A stretch of DNA of 64,000 nucleotides, taken from positions 166,520,652 through 166,584,651 of the forward strand of contig OY757012.1 in assembly GCA_963580285.1 (NCBI GenBank). Reading direction: 5' to 3'. This DNA comes from Lucinisca nassula (taxonomy: Eukaryota > Mollusca > Bivalvia > Lucinida > Lucinidae). The notes under the pieces are model-generated. The model saw only the letters and a list, made by a program, of their open reading frames with translations, was not told the origin of the DNA and did not search any database. How positions within the stretch are numbered: position 1 is the stretch's first letter; each line of letters opens with the position of its first letter. A program made the position numbers and the translations under genes. Below are positions 32,195-43,427 of the stretch, in pieces.

Positions 32195-33010
32195 CAACTA
32201 ATACTCCAGAAGATTACCGCATGCTTTTGCCCACGTGACTATTACCGCTGACCTAGTAAAAGTCCAGGTAACGATTATGTAGCATTAGAAGATTATCGCA
32301 TGCTATTGCCCACGTGACTATCGCTGACAAAGCAAAAATCCAGGTAACGATTATGTAGCACTAGAAGATTCCAGAATGCTATTGCCCAAGTGACTATCGC
32401 TGACCATGTTAAAATCCAGGTAACGATTATGTAGCACTAGAAGATTCCAGAATGATATTGTCCACGTGACTATCGCTGACCCAAGTAAAAATCCAGGCAA
32501 CGATTATGTAGCACTAGAAGATTCAAGAATGCTATTGCCACCGTGACTATCGCTGACCAAGTAAAAATCCAGGTAAAGATTATGTAGCAGTAGAAGATTC
32601 AAGAATGCTATTGCCCACGTGACTATCGCTGACAAAGCAAAAATCCAGGTAACGATTATGTAGCACTAGAACATTCCAGAATGCTATTGCCCAAGTGTCT
32701 ATCGCTGACCATGTTAAAATCCAGGTAACGATAATGTAGCACTAGAAGATTCCAGAATGATATTGTCCACGTGACTATCGCTGACCCAAGTAAAAATCCA
32801 GGCAACGATTATGCAGCACTAGAAGATTCAAGAATGCTATTGCCACCGTGACTATCGCTGACCAAGTAAAAATCCAGGTAACGATTATGTAGCACTAGAA
32901 GATTCCAGAATGCTATTGCTCACGTGACTATCGCTGACAATGTAAAAATCAAGGTAACGGTTATGTAGCACTGGAAGATTACCGCATGCTATTGCCCACG
33001 TGACTATCAC
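32195..33010. repeat. satellite, ~76-bp unit in four-unit higher-order repeat
   Basis: About 10-11 units defined by AATCCAGGTAACGATTATGT at ~32268, 32343, 32419, 32496, 32572, 32648, 32723, 32800, 32876 and 32953. Variants recur every fourth unit: GACAAAGC, GACCATGTT, GACCCAAG with CAGGCAACG, then GCCACCGTG, repeating about 305 bp later. Many units contain the palindrome CACGTG. Not CRISPR: there are no unique spacers. Confidence 0.9.
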
Positions 33011-33508
33011 TTACCATATAAAGATCCAGGCACTGTCATTGTCGATGTGACTCCAGATAGCAGAGTAAAGAGTATAATCCGTAAAGCAATGAATGGACTC
33101 TTAGGTGAGAAACTGCCTAGGTATTCAGACAGGCCTGGCAACGATTGTTTGAAATAAAGGAATTTAAGAGTTATACTACACAGTTTTAACCCATTTTGTA
33201 CCAGAAACCCCAAAACGGATACCCTGGCAAACAGTGAAGGCCCAGACCAGACGCCGCAGAACGCGACGCCTGATCAGGGCCTACACTAGTTGCAAAAAGT
33301 TCAGTCATATTTTCAAATAAATTTTGATGAAAACACAACCTGTCACCCCAGAATTTTGAAATGAACTCCTGCTATATATAAGGAGGAAGATTCCATTTGG
33401 TACAAAATGGTTAAGGGCCATTTTCCCAAGCCTACATAGTCAATCGACCCACCGGTACCGTAAGTGCTTTGATGTAATATTTTGTTTATTGAAAACAATC
33501 ATATTTAC
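33011..33508. other. no recognisable feature (intron or intergenic)
   Basis: Satellite edge followed by sequence without a supported gene; it lies 3' of the CUB exon's donor site on the minus strand and may be intronic. Confidence 0.3.
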
Positions 33509-33708
33509 CATTAGGCTGTCATATTGACAAGAATGTGTTTTTTCGATATCTAAGTAGAGAACCTGTGCCAGAATTAGTTTCCCTCGCTCCGCCTGAATAT
33601 ACCAGTGAATATCAAGATTGTTTCCGTAGTGATGGTTGCCATCAGTGAGCACGGTAGTAATAGAGCCAGGGACAGGCACATCTTTAAATTGGTACACATT
33701 TTGATACC
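33509..33708 (-). CDS. CUB-domain exon (candidate host gene exon)
   Basis: On the minus strand an acceptor (AATAATTTCAG, AG at 33710-33709) and a donor (CTAATG then GTAAATATG, GT at 33508-33507) bracket a 200-bp open exon. It starts with a 2-nt partial codon and ends between codons. It reads SITTVLTDGNHHYGNNLDIHW, then KLILAQVLYLDIEKTHSCQYDSLM. The N-x-YGNNLD-x-x-W spacing and the C-x-YD-x-L motif match the CUB fold of extracellular and secreted proteins; the cysteine usually two residues before W is Ile. Neighbouring exons were not found. CUB identity is inferred from pattern only. Confidence 0.5.
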
Positions 33709-34869
33709 CTGAAATTATTAGATTGCAAATGTTGCTGTTAAGAACTATGATAATTCCTATTTTATTTCAATTAAGCCAGCACATGACAAAATCTAGCGAC
33801 CGGCGAAGAATCAGAGCAGCCTGTGCAGTCTGATCAGAGTTTTCGCTGATCGCATGTACCTGCTACAGGCTAATAGTTATGCAAAGACACATAATCTAAA
33901 GGTCATGTCATAGTGGATTGGTGTGCAGGTTGATTTGAGACTCTGCTGGTCGCATCGGTCTTATAAACACATCCCAAGTCTACGTCACTCAAGGTCAAAA
34001 GTCATTAGCCTCGTTTTATCTGGCGGGCAAAAAAATTCCGGATCCATACTCTACCGTTGATATAGCAACTAATGTTAAATCGTCTTTCTATCAAAACTGT
34101 TTACCACAAACCATTTTTGACATTAAACTGATTCTTTTTCGTATAAAATTGGATAGAGAAAAATATACATGCTTTAATCTTATTTCCGTTTGTTAAATAA
34201 AGCGCATCGACTACGTTTTGGCATGATGTTGGGTAGATTTATAACGCTTTTTAGGCATCAAAATGTGCGATACAATGTCAGAAGAGACTGGTTCTATGTC
34301 ATTTATTGCTTCAAAAACACAAACTGACAAGGATCAATTAATTTTGTGGAGAAGAAATGAGTTTAATCACACAAAAAATATTCGAAATTCTCATTGACAC
34401 TGTCACGGCAACAATCATGTTTTGCCAACCAGATAAAAGAGTAACTCTAAGGGGAGGTAATTGGCGCATGCGCAGTGAAATGTAAACAAGGTCACGTGTC
34501 AAAACATTGGATCCGTTTATTGCGTCGGCTCATTTGCAAGCGCAAAAGGCTAAGATCCGCGCAGTTTGTGTTTGCTGCTTTGAAAATGCAACGCCACGGG
34601 TATTAGATCTACAATTTCAAGATGTTGGATTGTCTGTGAAGCTAATAAGTCCAGATTACGTCAGTGCGAAAAGCCGTGACAAAGCTGTTATGCAACTGTA
34701 TGTTTGAACTGAGGTTTTACGTCCCTGTCAATACTACGAGGGTTATCAATAACCTTGTGGACAAGTCGTATAATTTCAAAGCGCTTTATGCTATTCTAAA
34801 TTTTATTGGATTTGGTCAAATAGACATATATAATGAGCAAATGTATGAAAAATGGTAATAAATGAACAC
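33709..34869. other. no recognisable gene
   Basis: Includes a short fragment of dispersed repeat D (34708-34745, GAGGTTTTACGTCCCTGTC). The open frame at 34507-34707 has no recognisable domain and is unsupported. Confidence 0.3.
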
Positions 34870-35002
34870 AATTTTATGGTTCTACACAAATTTGAATGTA
34901 ATGACGTTAACACGACGTCAGTCATGCTCGGCGTTTTGAGGACGACGAACCATGCCGTACTGTCTCATTCCTTTTCAAAATAGTTACGCCTGTGGTCTAT
35001 AT

Positions 35003-35277
35003 AGAGGATCTTACATGAGTACTCAAATAATACACGAGCACGAATGCAAGATTCTGTTTATCATATGACATTAAAAACGTATTTTGTTCACGATTATTTA
35101 CAAAAATTTCAATATTCCGACATTAGTAAACGCGATGTCGTTAAGGACGTCGTACATGTAACGTTACGGGACGTATCTAGCTAAGTTGCATATTTAATCC
35201 ACTAGTGGATTATCGAAACTATTACATGGCGTTATTACACTCTCAGACGCGACGTTATATGATAAACACTTGCTTAA
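35003..35277. mobile_element. foldback MITE family 3, 5'-shortened copy
   Basis: Matches 42000-42362: AGAGGATCTTACATGAGT, CACGAGCACGAATGCAAGATTCT, TTTATCATATGACA, the perfect palindrome AATCCACTAGTGGATT (35202-35217) and TTATTACACTCTCAGACGCG. The long central hairpin present in the other copies is missing. Confidence 0.7.
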
Positions 35278-35289
35278 CGCTTGCACCGT

Positions 35290-36120
35290 TGTCTGTACAT
35301 GTCCGCATAGTCCGATTCTTTTAATTTGACAACTCGGTTAAAAGCCTTTGTTAGCTGGTCGACACTTTCAAATCTTCTACCGCGAAGCTGTTTCTTGATC
35401 CTGGGCAAGAGTGCGAAATCGCAAGGTTAGAGGTCAGGGCTGTAGGGGGTGTGGTACTATGCTGATGCGGTGTTTCTGTGGTGTTCTGGTAGTAACATTG
35501 GCTGTGTGGGCTGGAGCGTTGTCCATATGCAGCTTAACTGGGTGTCACTTCCGGACGTTTCTTCTTCAGCGCATATCGGAAATGCCGTCTAATGACTTGA
35601 AATTTAACACAATTAGAACATGTTTTAGAAATCAAATTTCGTCAAAGCAACATTTTTATTACAAATAATGCAGCGGAATACAAATTATGATAAGTATGGC
35701 AAGAATACCTTTGAAAAGTAGGTGACATTCACTGTTTGTCGTCTGGGTACCGCATGGCTCAGTATTACTCCTCTCTGGCCGAAGAAGACAAAGACCATCA
35801 CCTTGGTTGTTAACCGGAATACTCGCGCGTTCTTTGGAGTAGGAGAATCTGGTTGCTTCCACACGCTAGACTCTGCTTTTGACAAGTCCATATTCTGAAG
35901 AAATTCTTGGCACAATGACACTCGTGTTTGCTTCTCCTCGTCGCTTAACAAGCGTGGAATCGAGCGAGGCGACGCTCTGTTCAATCCTGAACTATTCGTA
36001 GGGATGTCCTGAACGCTCCCGCAACTTATTGGCACTGATAAACGGTCCATTATCCCATTAATTGAAAGCCGTGCGTCCGCCTCGATAATTTCTTTCACGA
36101 GATTTATCACCCTTCCCGAC
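35290..36120 (-). pseudogene. mariner-like transposase relic
   Basis: Minus-strand pieces of an IS630/Tc1/mariner transposase: ADARLSINGIMDRL (helix-turn-helix region, ~36070), RLLSDEEKQTRVSLCQEFL (~35920, in parts), then after a deletion that removes the first catalytic Asp region SSVWKQPDSPTPKNARVF (~35860), VMVFVFFGQRGVILSHAVP, and in other frames PPYSPDL and QLRGRRFESVDQLTKAF (~35370). Terminal repeats were not identified. Clearly dead and from a different lineage than 46481-47821. Confidence 0.75.
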
Positions 36121-36604
36121 TGTACCTGTACCGGTTGCCTGGTCTTTTGTCACCCTCAACATTTTCCGACCGTCTACAAATCACTTGTGCCACCAACAAC
36201 CTTGATACGGAACTCTTTCCATAGGCATTTCTTAGAAATTTATCTGTTTTCGTCGCAGTGTACCAAAGTAAATAGCAGAATTTGTTCGAACTGCGATATT
36301 CCGTGCGCGACGCTATTTTAAAAGTGCGCCGACGTCACATTTTTTGTGATTTTTTTACGATGACCGTTAATAATTTTGACCTAATCAAGAGTCAGACAAT
36401 ATAATTCATGTAAATGACTCGTACATAGTGTTTGTATTTTAACCAACAGAAAGACACCGAAATAACAAGATGTCTCTTTCAAATTATGTGGCAGTATCAG
36501 TTGCCAAAAATACAATGGTTTAACTGTTAATATACATTTCTATAGTGCTTTTATTGTTATACTTTATTAGTGGTATCTGTATTATGAGTTTTGCTTACTT
36601 TATT
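36121..36604. other. no recognisable feature
   Basis: May contain the 5' remains of the mariner relic but nothing definite. Confidence 0.25.
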
Positions 36605-36990
36605 TTAGGTAATGTCGGTTGGTATCTGATGCACTGTCTCTGGTCGGGCCCACCTTAGTCTAACTATAGGTTTGCTTTTGCTCCCGCATTTCAGTTATTT
36701 CATGCTGTCGAGTCCTAATTGTTGTTTCAGCTCTGTAGTCGTTTGATTGTTTTGTTCTCGGAGATGTACCACCGTGAGATACGAAGCCTTCATGTACACT
36801 GCACAAATTATTTGTCTCAACCACGACAGAACCATGGGCGAGGATTGTGGCCACGTAAAATCGGTTTAAGCCCCCAAACTAACCGTTCCAATGTGTTTTT
36901 TTCTGTCGCGGTTTATTATTGCTGTACATGTATTTCGTCTTTGCATGTGTGTATTGCTTATATCTTTTTATTTTGGATAGCCATCTGAAA
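36605..36990 (+). mobile_element. Penelope-like element, 3' region fragment
   Basis: Matches the PLE 3' region (GGTTGGTATCTGATGCACTG, CGAGGATTGTGGCCACGTAAAATCG, TTTATTTTGGATAGCCAT) without RT coding. It ends inside the region, before the usual terminus, and is followed by a tRNA-like remnant at 36992-37058 on the minus strand (B box GGATTCAATTCC). Confidence 0.65.
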
Positions 36991-37239
36991 AAGACCGGAA
37001 TTGAATCCACGACCCCTAGCTTATGAGATGACTAGCTTTTTAAGGCTTCTCTATGAAACAGCAAAATAGTTTTGTACCATTGACAGTCTACATGAGGTGG
37101 TTACGACGTCATCGATAACTGCAAAGCACATAGAAAATACATATATGTATGGTTTAATTGGAAAATAATATAAAACATGACTTTCTCCTTTAGGAAGTTA
37201 TGAATTCTACTGTCTCCTATCTGTGACCAAGGAAATGTA

Positions 37240-37440
37240 TTTTCATAAAACTGAAATGGTTAAGATTACAATTGTGTTGCAAAAAGTTGTCATTTTTCAT
37301 GCCCGGTCAATAACTTTCTTATTCTTGGATGGATTTTCAAATAACTTGACAGAATTGTTAACCATCATGAGACGATGTGTCTCACGTGTAAGTTACAGGT
37401 TAGTACCTCTAAGGCCAAGGTCACATGTCGAACTTTAACG
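37240..37440. repeat. single unit of the 38330-39900 repeat
   Basis: Contains CCCGGTCAATAACTTTCTTAT, ACCATCATGAGACGATGTGT and AAGGCCAAGGTCAC, as in the array further on. 37440-38330 holds AT-rich sequence with nothing recognised. Confidence 0.55.
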
Positions 37441-38329
37441 GACATCCAGGTAACAGCAGTCGGTTAAAGTTAATACATAGATTTATATAGGAGCTTGATA
37501 ATTATTTTCCAATAAAATAAAACCTAATAACAATATCTTTTTTTTTGTGTCAGCGGCTTCTGATTTTACATTCTTTTTTGAAAATCCTCATGTATTTTAA
37601 TGAAATTTTATGAATAACTTTATGTTCCTTTTTACAAATATTTGGAAGCACCCTCTTAATGTATAGAATATATAGTAAAACTACTAAAAGAAGCGACAGA
37701 AACTGATGAATTTATTTTCATAACTTTTTTTGTAAATTGGTATTTCTTTTCTGTGCCAGCGGGAGAAAAAATTGCAAATTTATTGTGTACACGTCCATTT
37801 GTTTTAAAATAAAAATGAAAATAATTTGTTCGGTTTTGAAAATGAAATACATTTCCCCGTTTTTTCTATTTTCAGTTTACCTTGGCAACCAGAAGGCATT
37901 GGTTTTCACTACGGTAAAAATAACAAAGACTATGTTACGCCTACGATTTACTACTTGGTACAGTTGACACTTGAATATACAATTTGTAATTACACATATC
38001 ATTTATTTACATTATTTATTATTCAGTCTTTTTTTCCAAGAAACTAAGATACATTGTAACACTATCTCTACTTTCTTTAATTAGAAGAGTGACCTATAAA
38101 ATACATATTAAGCGGTCCTCAGACTTCATATTGTTGCATCAATATCGTTCCGATTTACAACTTACCTGTGCTATGGTCAGCAGAAGGATTAGATGTCACC
38201 TAGGTAACCATGGCTAGGTAGTTGAGGCCTTGGGAAGATAACCATTTATTTTCTGTGTTGTACGCGTTAATTCCCTTGATTATCATCACAGCTGAGAAAG
38301 GTCGTGTCCGTATAGGTTATGTATGATAC

Positions 38330-39900
38330 TTAAAGGTAAAAAAGTTTTTTTTTTGTTTTTTTTTTCGTGTCCGGTCAGTTATTTTTTTTATTTCTGGATA
38401 TACTTTTTAAAGCGACCTTGAAGAAATGTTCACCTTTATTAGATGATATGTCGCGTGCGAGAACCAGGACTGTGCCTCCAATGTCAAATTCATACTTAGA
38501 GGGCAAAGGTCAAAAAGGGTTCTTTTTTCGTTTTCTGTCAATAACTTTCTTATTCTTTGATGGATTTTGAAATTACTTGGCAAAAATATTAACCATTATG
38601 AGACGATGTGTCGGGAGTAAGAAAGAGCCAGGTCGATACTTCAATGGTCAAGGTCATGTCATACTAAGAGGTCAAAGTTCAAGAAAAGGGGTATTGTCTT
38701 TCGTGCCCGGTCAATAACTTACATATCCCTGGATGGATTTTCAAATTACTTGACAGAAATGTTAACCATCATGAGATAATGTGTCGCGTGCAAGACCAAG
38801 CTCGGTACCTCTTGTTAAAGGTCATACTTAGAGGTCAAATATAAAAAGGGTCTTTTTTCGTGTCCGGTCAATAACTTTTCTATTTCTGAATAGACTTTTT
38901 TAAAGTGACCTTGCAGTAATGATCGCCTTTATTAGACTATGTGTCGCGCGAAATACCCAGATCCATACCTCAGATGTCAATAACTTTTTATTTCTGAATA
39001 CACTTTTTAAAATGACCTTGCAGAAATGATCGCCTTTATTAGACGATGTGTCGCTGGACGACCCAGATCCGTACCTCAAATGTCAAGGTCATACTTAGCG
39101 ATCAAATGTCAAAAAATGGGTGTCCGGTCAATATATTTTTTTTTAATTTCTGGATGGACTTTTTAAAGTTACTTTGCAGAAATTTTCATCTTAAAGTTTA
39201 TTAGACAATGTGCCATGCACAAGAACCAGGTCGACCAATGTCAATGTCATACTTAGAGGTCAAAGGTTAATAAAAAGGGTCTTTTTTCGTGTCTGGTCAA
39301 TAACTTTATTATTCTTAGATGGATTTCGAATTACTTTGCAGAAATGTTAACCATCATGAGACAAGTTGTCGCGCACAAGACCAAGGTCGTTACCTCCAAG
39401 GTCAAGGTCATAGTTAGAGTTCAACGGTCAAAAAAGATATTTTTCGTGTCTGGTCAATAACTTTTTTATTTCTAGATGGACTTTTTAAAAAATTACTTTA
39501 CATATATTTTTGCCTTCAATGAATGATGTGTTGCGTGCAAGAACCAGGTTTGTCCCTCCAATTTCAAGGTCATACATACAGGTCTAAGTTAAAAATGGTC
39601 TTTTTTCGTGTCCGAAAATATTTTTTGTATTCTTGGATGGATTTTGAAGAAATTTCGCAGAAACGTTAACTATCATCAGCCGATGTGTCGCGTAAAAGAC
39701 CCAGGTCAGTACCTTCTATGTCAAGGTCAAACGTAGAGGCGAAAGGTCAAATAAAGGGTCTTTGATTTGTGTCTGGTCAATAACTTTCTTATTCTAAACT
39801 GGATTTTGAAATCACTTGCCAGACGTGTTTACAATCATGACACAATGTTTTACTTACATGACCGAGATAAGTACATCCAAGGTCAAGGCCAAAAATGCTG
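38330..39900. repeat. tandem array, ~160-175-bp diverged units
   Basis: About nine units with GTGTCCGGTCAATAACTTT, TTCTTGGATGGATTTTGAAA, CATCATGAGACGATGTGTCG, and CAAGGTCATACTTAGAGGTC. Units are diverged, so the array is old. The 188-codon frame crossing its end at 39767-40333 has no recognisable domain. Confidence 0.75.
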
Positions 39901-41260
39901 TACCAATACAGTGTATAAAATAACACTCACTTTTGTGTCCAATTTAATATGGCGGGGACATCTGTGTAGACACAATTCTAGTTTCATTTTGTTTTCTAAT
40001 CGGGTCTGTAAATTTGTATATAAACTATTTACTTTTTATATTAATGCAAAAGTTGACCGAGGTTTTCATTTTGCCTTCATTTCAAGAGCCACTCCGTCCC
40101 AAGAAAACAGGTTTCAACGTGTTATTTATTTATTTATTTTTAGCTCGTCTGTTTTTCGAAAGAAAACTTTCAAGCTATTGTCGCCACTCCGTTGTCTGTG
40201 TTGTCGTCGCATTTGTCGTCGTTCCGAAAAAAAGATAACCTTGGCTATAACTTCAAGATTTTTTACCTACCCTCATCAAACATCATGCACATACTCACCA
40301 TCAAAAGAGCTTTATTCTGACTGGGGACCATAACGGTATTGTTGATTTTGGTTGAATTATCACCCATTTCGAATTTTTTTTTTTCGCTTTTTCCTCTTAT
40401 TTCAATACTATTTACAGAAGAGCCTTCTAGCTTCTAATGGATGTATCTTGGGGCATGACCTTTCCATTGATGCCACACTTTTTGATCGGTGACCTTGGCC
40501 TATGAACCTTGACCTACTTTTTGGAAAAACATAAACCTTGACCATATTTCCCAAAAGTATTTGGTCTGCCTTCATGAAACTTCACACACATACTCTTCAT
40601 CACAAGAGCTACATTATATCCATGTTCCACAACTCTATAATGCAATTTGACTGAATTTCCTCCGCTTTTGTCTCCGTTTAAACAGCATGATTATTGATTT
40701 TTGACGTCATTCTAATATCACTTGGCCTCCGGTTAATATTGGTTTACCTGGTGTTAATAGGTTTGACCTCCGATTATAACAGGATAGTCAATTAATAATA
40801 TAAAATATAATCTGCCATGGGTTCAATTATTATCTCGCGAAGACATCGGGAAAGAAAACAATCAAAACATATAGTAATACAACGGTTTTGCCCTTGCTTT
40901 ATACCATTGAAAGACTAAAACAACAACAAAGAAACAATATATCTAATACCCATTCTCTTGTATGAGCCTTGCAACCACCATTGATTTGTACCCATCAGGG
41001 TTACCCGGATGTAGAGGCATGAAGTTTCGCCACTTTTTCTTGTAAGCATTATTGGGATTCTTTATGAAGGCTTCTTTTATAATGACAAAATGTTATGAGA
41101 TAAATATTGTCGTTAAATAAGGCTCCTCTGTACTTCGTATTTAAATAGCGTAATTCAACATATTTCAAGAAATCCAAAGACGACGAATGTGTCCTAGGAA
41201 AACTGCCATTGTTAACATGTCCGTACAATGAAACCCCAACTAAACCCCACTTTATATAAA
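39901..41260. other. repeat-like, no supported gene
   Basis: 40440-40640 contains diverged units with GACCTTGGCCTATGAACC, TTGACCTACTTTTTGG and CTTCATGAAACTTCACACACA, resembling other bivalve tandem repeats. The rest is unassigned. Confidence 0.35.
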
Positions 41261-41525
41261 GAAATAGAAGTGGAGGCAATGATCAGGAATCGATACAATT
41301 AATCCACAGCTCCCATCAGAGACACCAAAGGGAAAGGAACACAAACATGGAACATCTGACTCTAATGGAAACATCAACAGTAGAAAGCTAAAAGGACAGT
41401 TACTTTCCCACAACTTGGCAAAATGGCTATCCAAAATAAAATAATATAAGCTACACAAACGCCCAAACAAACCATAACAAAAATAAACCGCGACAGAAGA
41501 ACCGCCTTGGAACGGTCAGCGAAAA
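41261..41525 (-). mobile_element. Penelope-like element, 3' terminus fragment
   Basis: Terminus ATAGAAGTGGAGGCAATGATC, then the 3' region up to AACGGTCAGCGAAAACC. No coding. Its broken end abuts a hairpin MITE. Confidence 0.7.
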
Positions 41526-41715
41526 CCTTATTTTCCTTATTTCTGTTCCAAGGCATAGGTTGATGGTACTCGTTGATGCGGTTCTTACGATTACACAGAA
41601 CCTATGTTTGACAAAAAGATTCGAAAAATATCACACATTTTCATAAAAATAAACTCGGACCATTTCTGGAGGTATGAAAGAATGCAATATATTACACGGA
41701 CGTGTTATCGAAACA
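41526..41715. mobile_element. hairpin MITE family 1, diverged copy
   Basis: CCTTATTTCTGTTCCAAGGCATAGGTT opposite AACCTATGTTTGAC in parts, with TACTCGTTGATGCGGTTCTTACGA between, and right-end GACGTGTTATCG. The left terminal repeat is missing. Confidence 0.5.
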
Positions 41716-41999
41716 ACAGTCAAAGCTTTGTAGACTCTGATTCGAGTTTTCCTTGCTCTCACTCTGCTACGTCGATATGGCTTTTATCTGAATGAACACA
41801 TACCTTCAGTAACCTTGTAACTGAGGAGAAACCCAACATCATTACCATAAGCGTCTGTTACAAATCTTACACTCAGAAAATTTGACATCGTTTGCACAGG
41901 AGCTTGTATCCGTCTGTGACCACAGTATTCATATGTATGAAGATAATCCTGCCACACCCTAAACATTGTCTGCAAGAGAGATGAGAAGGGAAAAGACAT

Positions 42000-42362
42000 A
42001 GAGGATCTTACATGAGTGCTCATGTATTATTGAATTTATTAAACGAGTTGAGGAATAGGGATAAAATGCGAGGCTTTGCCTAGCATTTTATCCCTTTTCC
42101 TCAACGAGTTTGATAAATTCCATAATACATGAGCACGAATGCAAGATTCTATTTATCATACGACATTTAAAACGCATTTTATTCACGAGTGTTTACAAAA
42201 ATGTCAATATTCCACCGTTAACAAACGCGACGTCGTTAAGGACTTCGTACATTTAACGTTATGGGACTTATCTAGCTGATTTGCATATTTAATCCACTAG
42301 TGGATTATCGAAAATATTACATGACGTTATTACACTCTCAGACGCGACGTCATATGATAAAT
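42000..42362. mobile_element. foldback MITE family 3, complete-looking copy
   Basis: Contains a hairpin of ~55-bp arms (42018-42135: CATGTATTATTGAATTTATT, AAACGAGTTGAGGA, GGGATAAAATGC and their inverse) and the perfect palindrome AATCCACTAGTGGATT (42292-42307). Starts at AGAGGATCTTACATGAG and ends at CGCGACGTCATATGATAAAT. Non-coding. 42363-42925 shows nothing recognised. Confidence 0.7.
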
Positions 42363-42929
42363 AGACTTCTTTCATTTGATGCTAGGTAAGATATCACAAG
42401 GAAGTTGCGTGTTCAGTTTTAAAACAAAATCTTGACGAAGCGCAGTAGGACAATGTATTGACATCCAATCAAAGTTTATTTGTAAAACACAATGGCCCCA
42501 ATCGTATTCCGGTTAAAAGGGGCAATGATGTTGTAGCGTAATCCCAACAATAGTAGGGTTTAACGTATATCAGGAAATGCCGATAGTGGTGGAATAGATA
42601 TAATCTGCAAATACTTCTATGGTTTTATAAATATAAACAGATTGATAAGCTTATTATTGATATTTAAACCGCGGATATCGCAAACTACTGCCTGGAAAAC
42701 CAACTGTTTATTCAAACTGCATCAAATCACTGGGTGAACTTACCATCGGCGGAATGATTAGTAAATTAGAATTTGCCATCTTTGAAAGAAAACGTAACGA
42801 AAAAAAAATGAAGTCTTTAAAGTTCGTTTGTTTGTCATCTAACATAGTTTACCATCTTTTAATCCAATGCTGTTAGTTTATACTTATTTACTTTTAGTTC
42901 GATCAAGCTTATTTTAATCGCTCTCCAAC

Positions 42930-43135
42930 ACTCATCCCGGATGTTATCACGCACGCGCGAGAGAGGCAGTGACTTTTACACCACTGCTACCCATTCTGGG
43001 TGGAGTGGGGCAATGGCATAACATGTCTTATCCAAAAACACATCTCGCCTCCGGTGGTCAGATTCGAACCCATAACCTCTCGATCATGAGTCGAACGCGC
43101 TAACAACTTAGCTATCAAAATCTGTTGAAGTCAAC
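42930..43135 (-). mobile_element. tRNA-Met-like SINE, minus strand
   Basis: Minus-strand head with TTGATAGCTAAGTTGTTAGC (A box), an anticodon stem TTCGA/TCGAG with loop CTCATGA (CAT), and B box GGTTATGGGTTCGAATC. The acceptor stem does not close and ~130 bp of non-tRNA sequence follows, so it is a SINE rather than a tRNA gene. Confidence 0.55.
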
Positions 43136-43159
43136 CCGTATACAATAATGTTTTGTTTG

Positions 43160-43427
43160 TTTGAACTGATGTTTAACGTCCCCGTTAACACTATCTAGAT
43201 CATTTGCGAGCTGTTGATTCCAATTATTTGGGACTTTTACACGACAGTGAGAAGAAATGACATCTCAAACCCTGTCGCCCACTGAAACCAAGAGGCTTTT
43301 ATACATTCGACAGTCTGACTCACACCACTTTACCTGGACAGGTTTAGTCCTTCTAAGCAATTTACCAGAACACGTGTGGTCAGTTTCTGCTCTGCGTGGA
43401 AGCACCATGCAGCGCAATCTATTTCTC
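43160..43427 (+). repeat. dispersed repeat D, copy 2
   Basis: GATGTTTAACGTCCCCGTTA, GAAATGACATCTCAAACCCTG, CGCCCACTGAAACCAAGAGG, GCTCTGCGTGGAAGCACCAT. It is interrupted at its end by the terminus of the next PLE copy. Confidence 0.7.

Noticed and set aside
32195..33010. CRISPR-like regular repeats
   Set aside because: Units are repeated throughout with no unique spacers, in a eukaryotic context; this is a satellite.
34507..34858. Two overlapping plus-strand frames of ~65 codons
   Set aside because: One overlaps a fragment of a dispersed repeat; neither has a recognisable domain or splice signals.
39767..40333. 188-codon plus-strand frame
   Set aside because: It begins inside a tandem array and has no recognisable domain, no start context or splice support.
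43054..43135. tRNA-Met gene on the minus strand
   Set aside because: Anticodon arm and B box look good but the acceptor stem does not pair and SINE body sequence follows.
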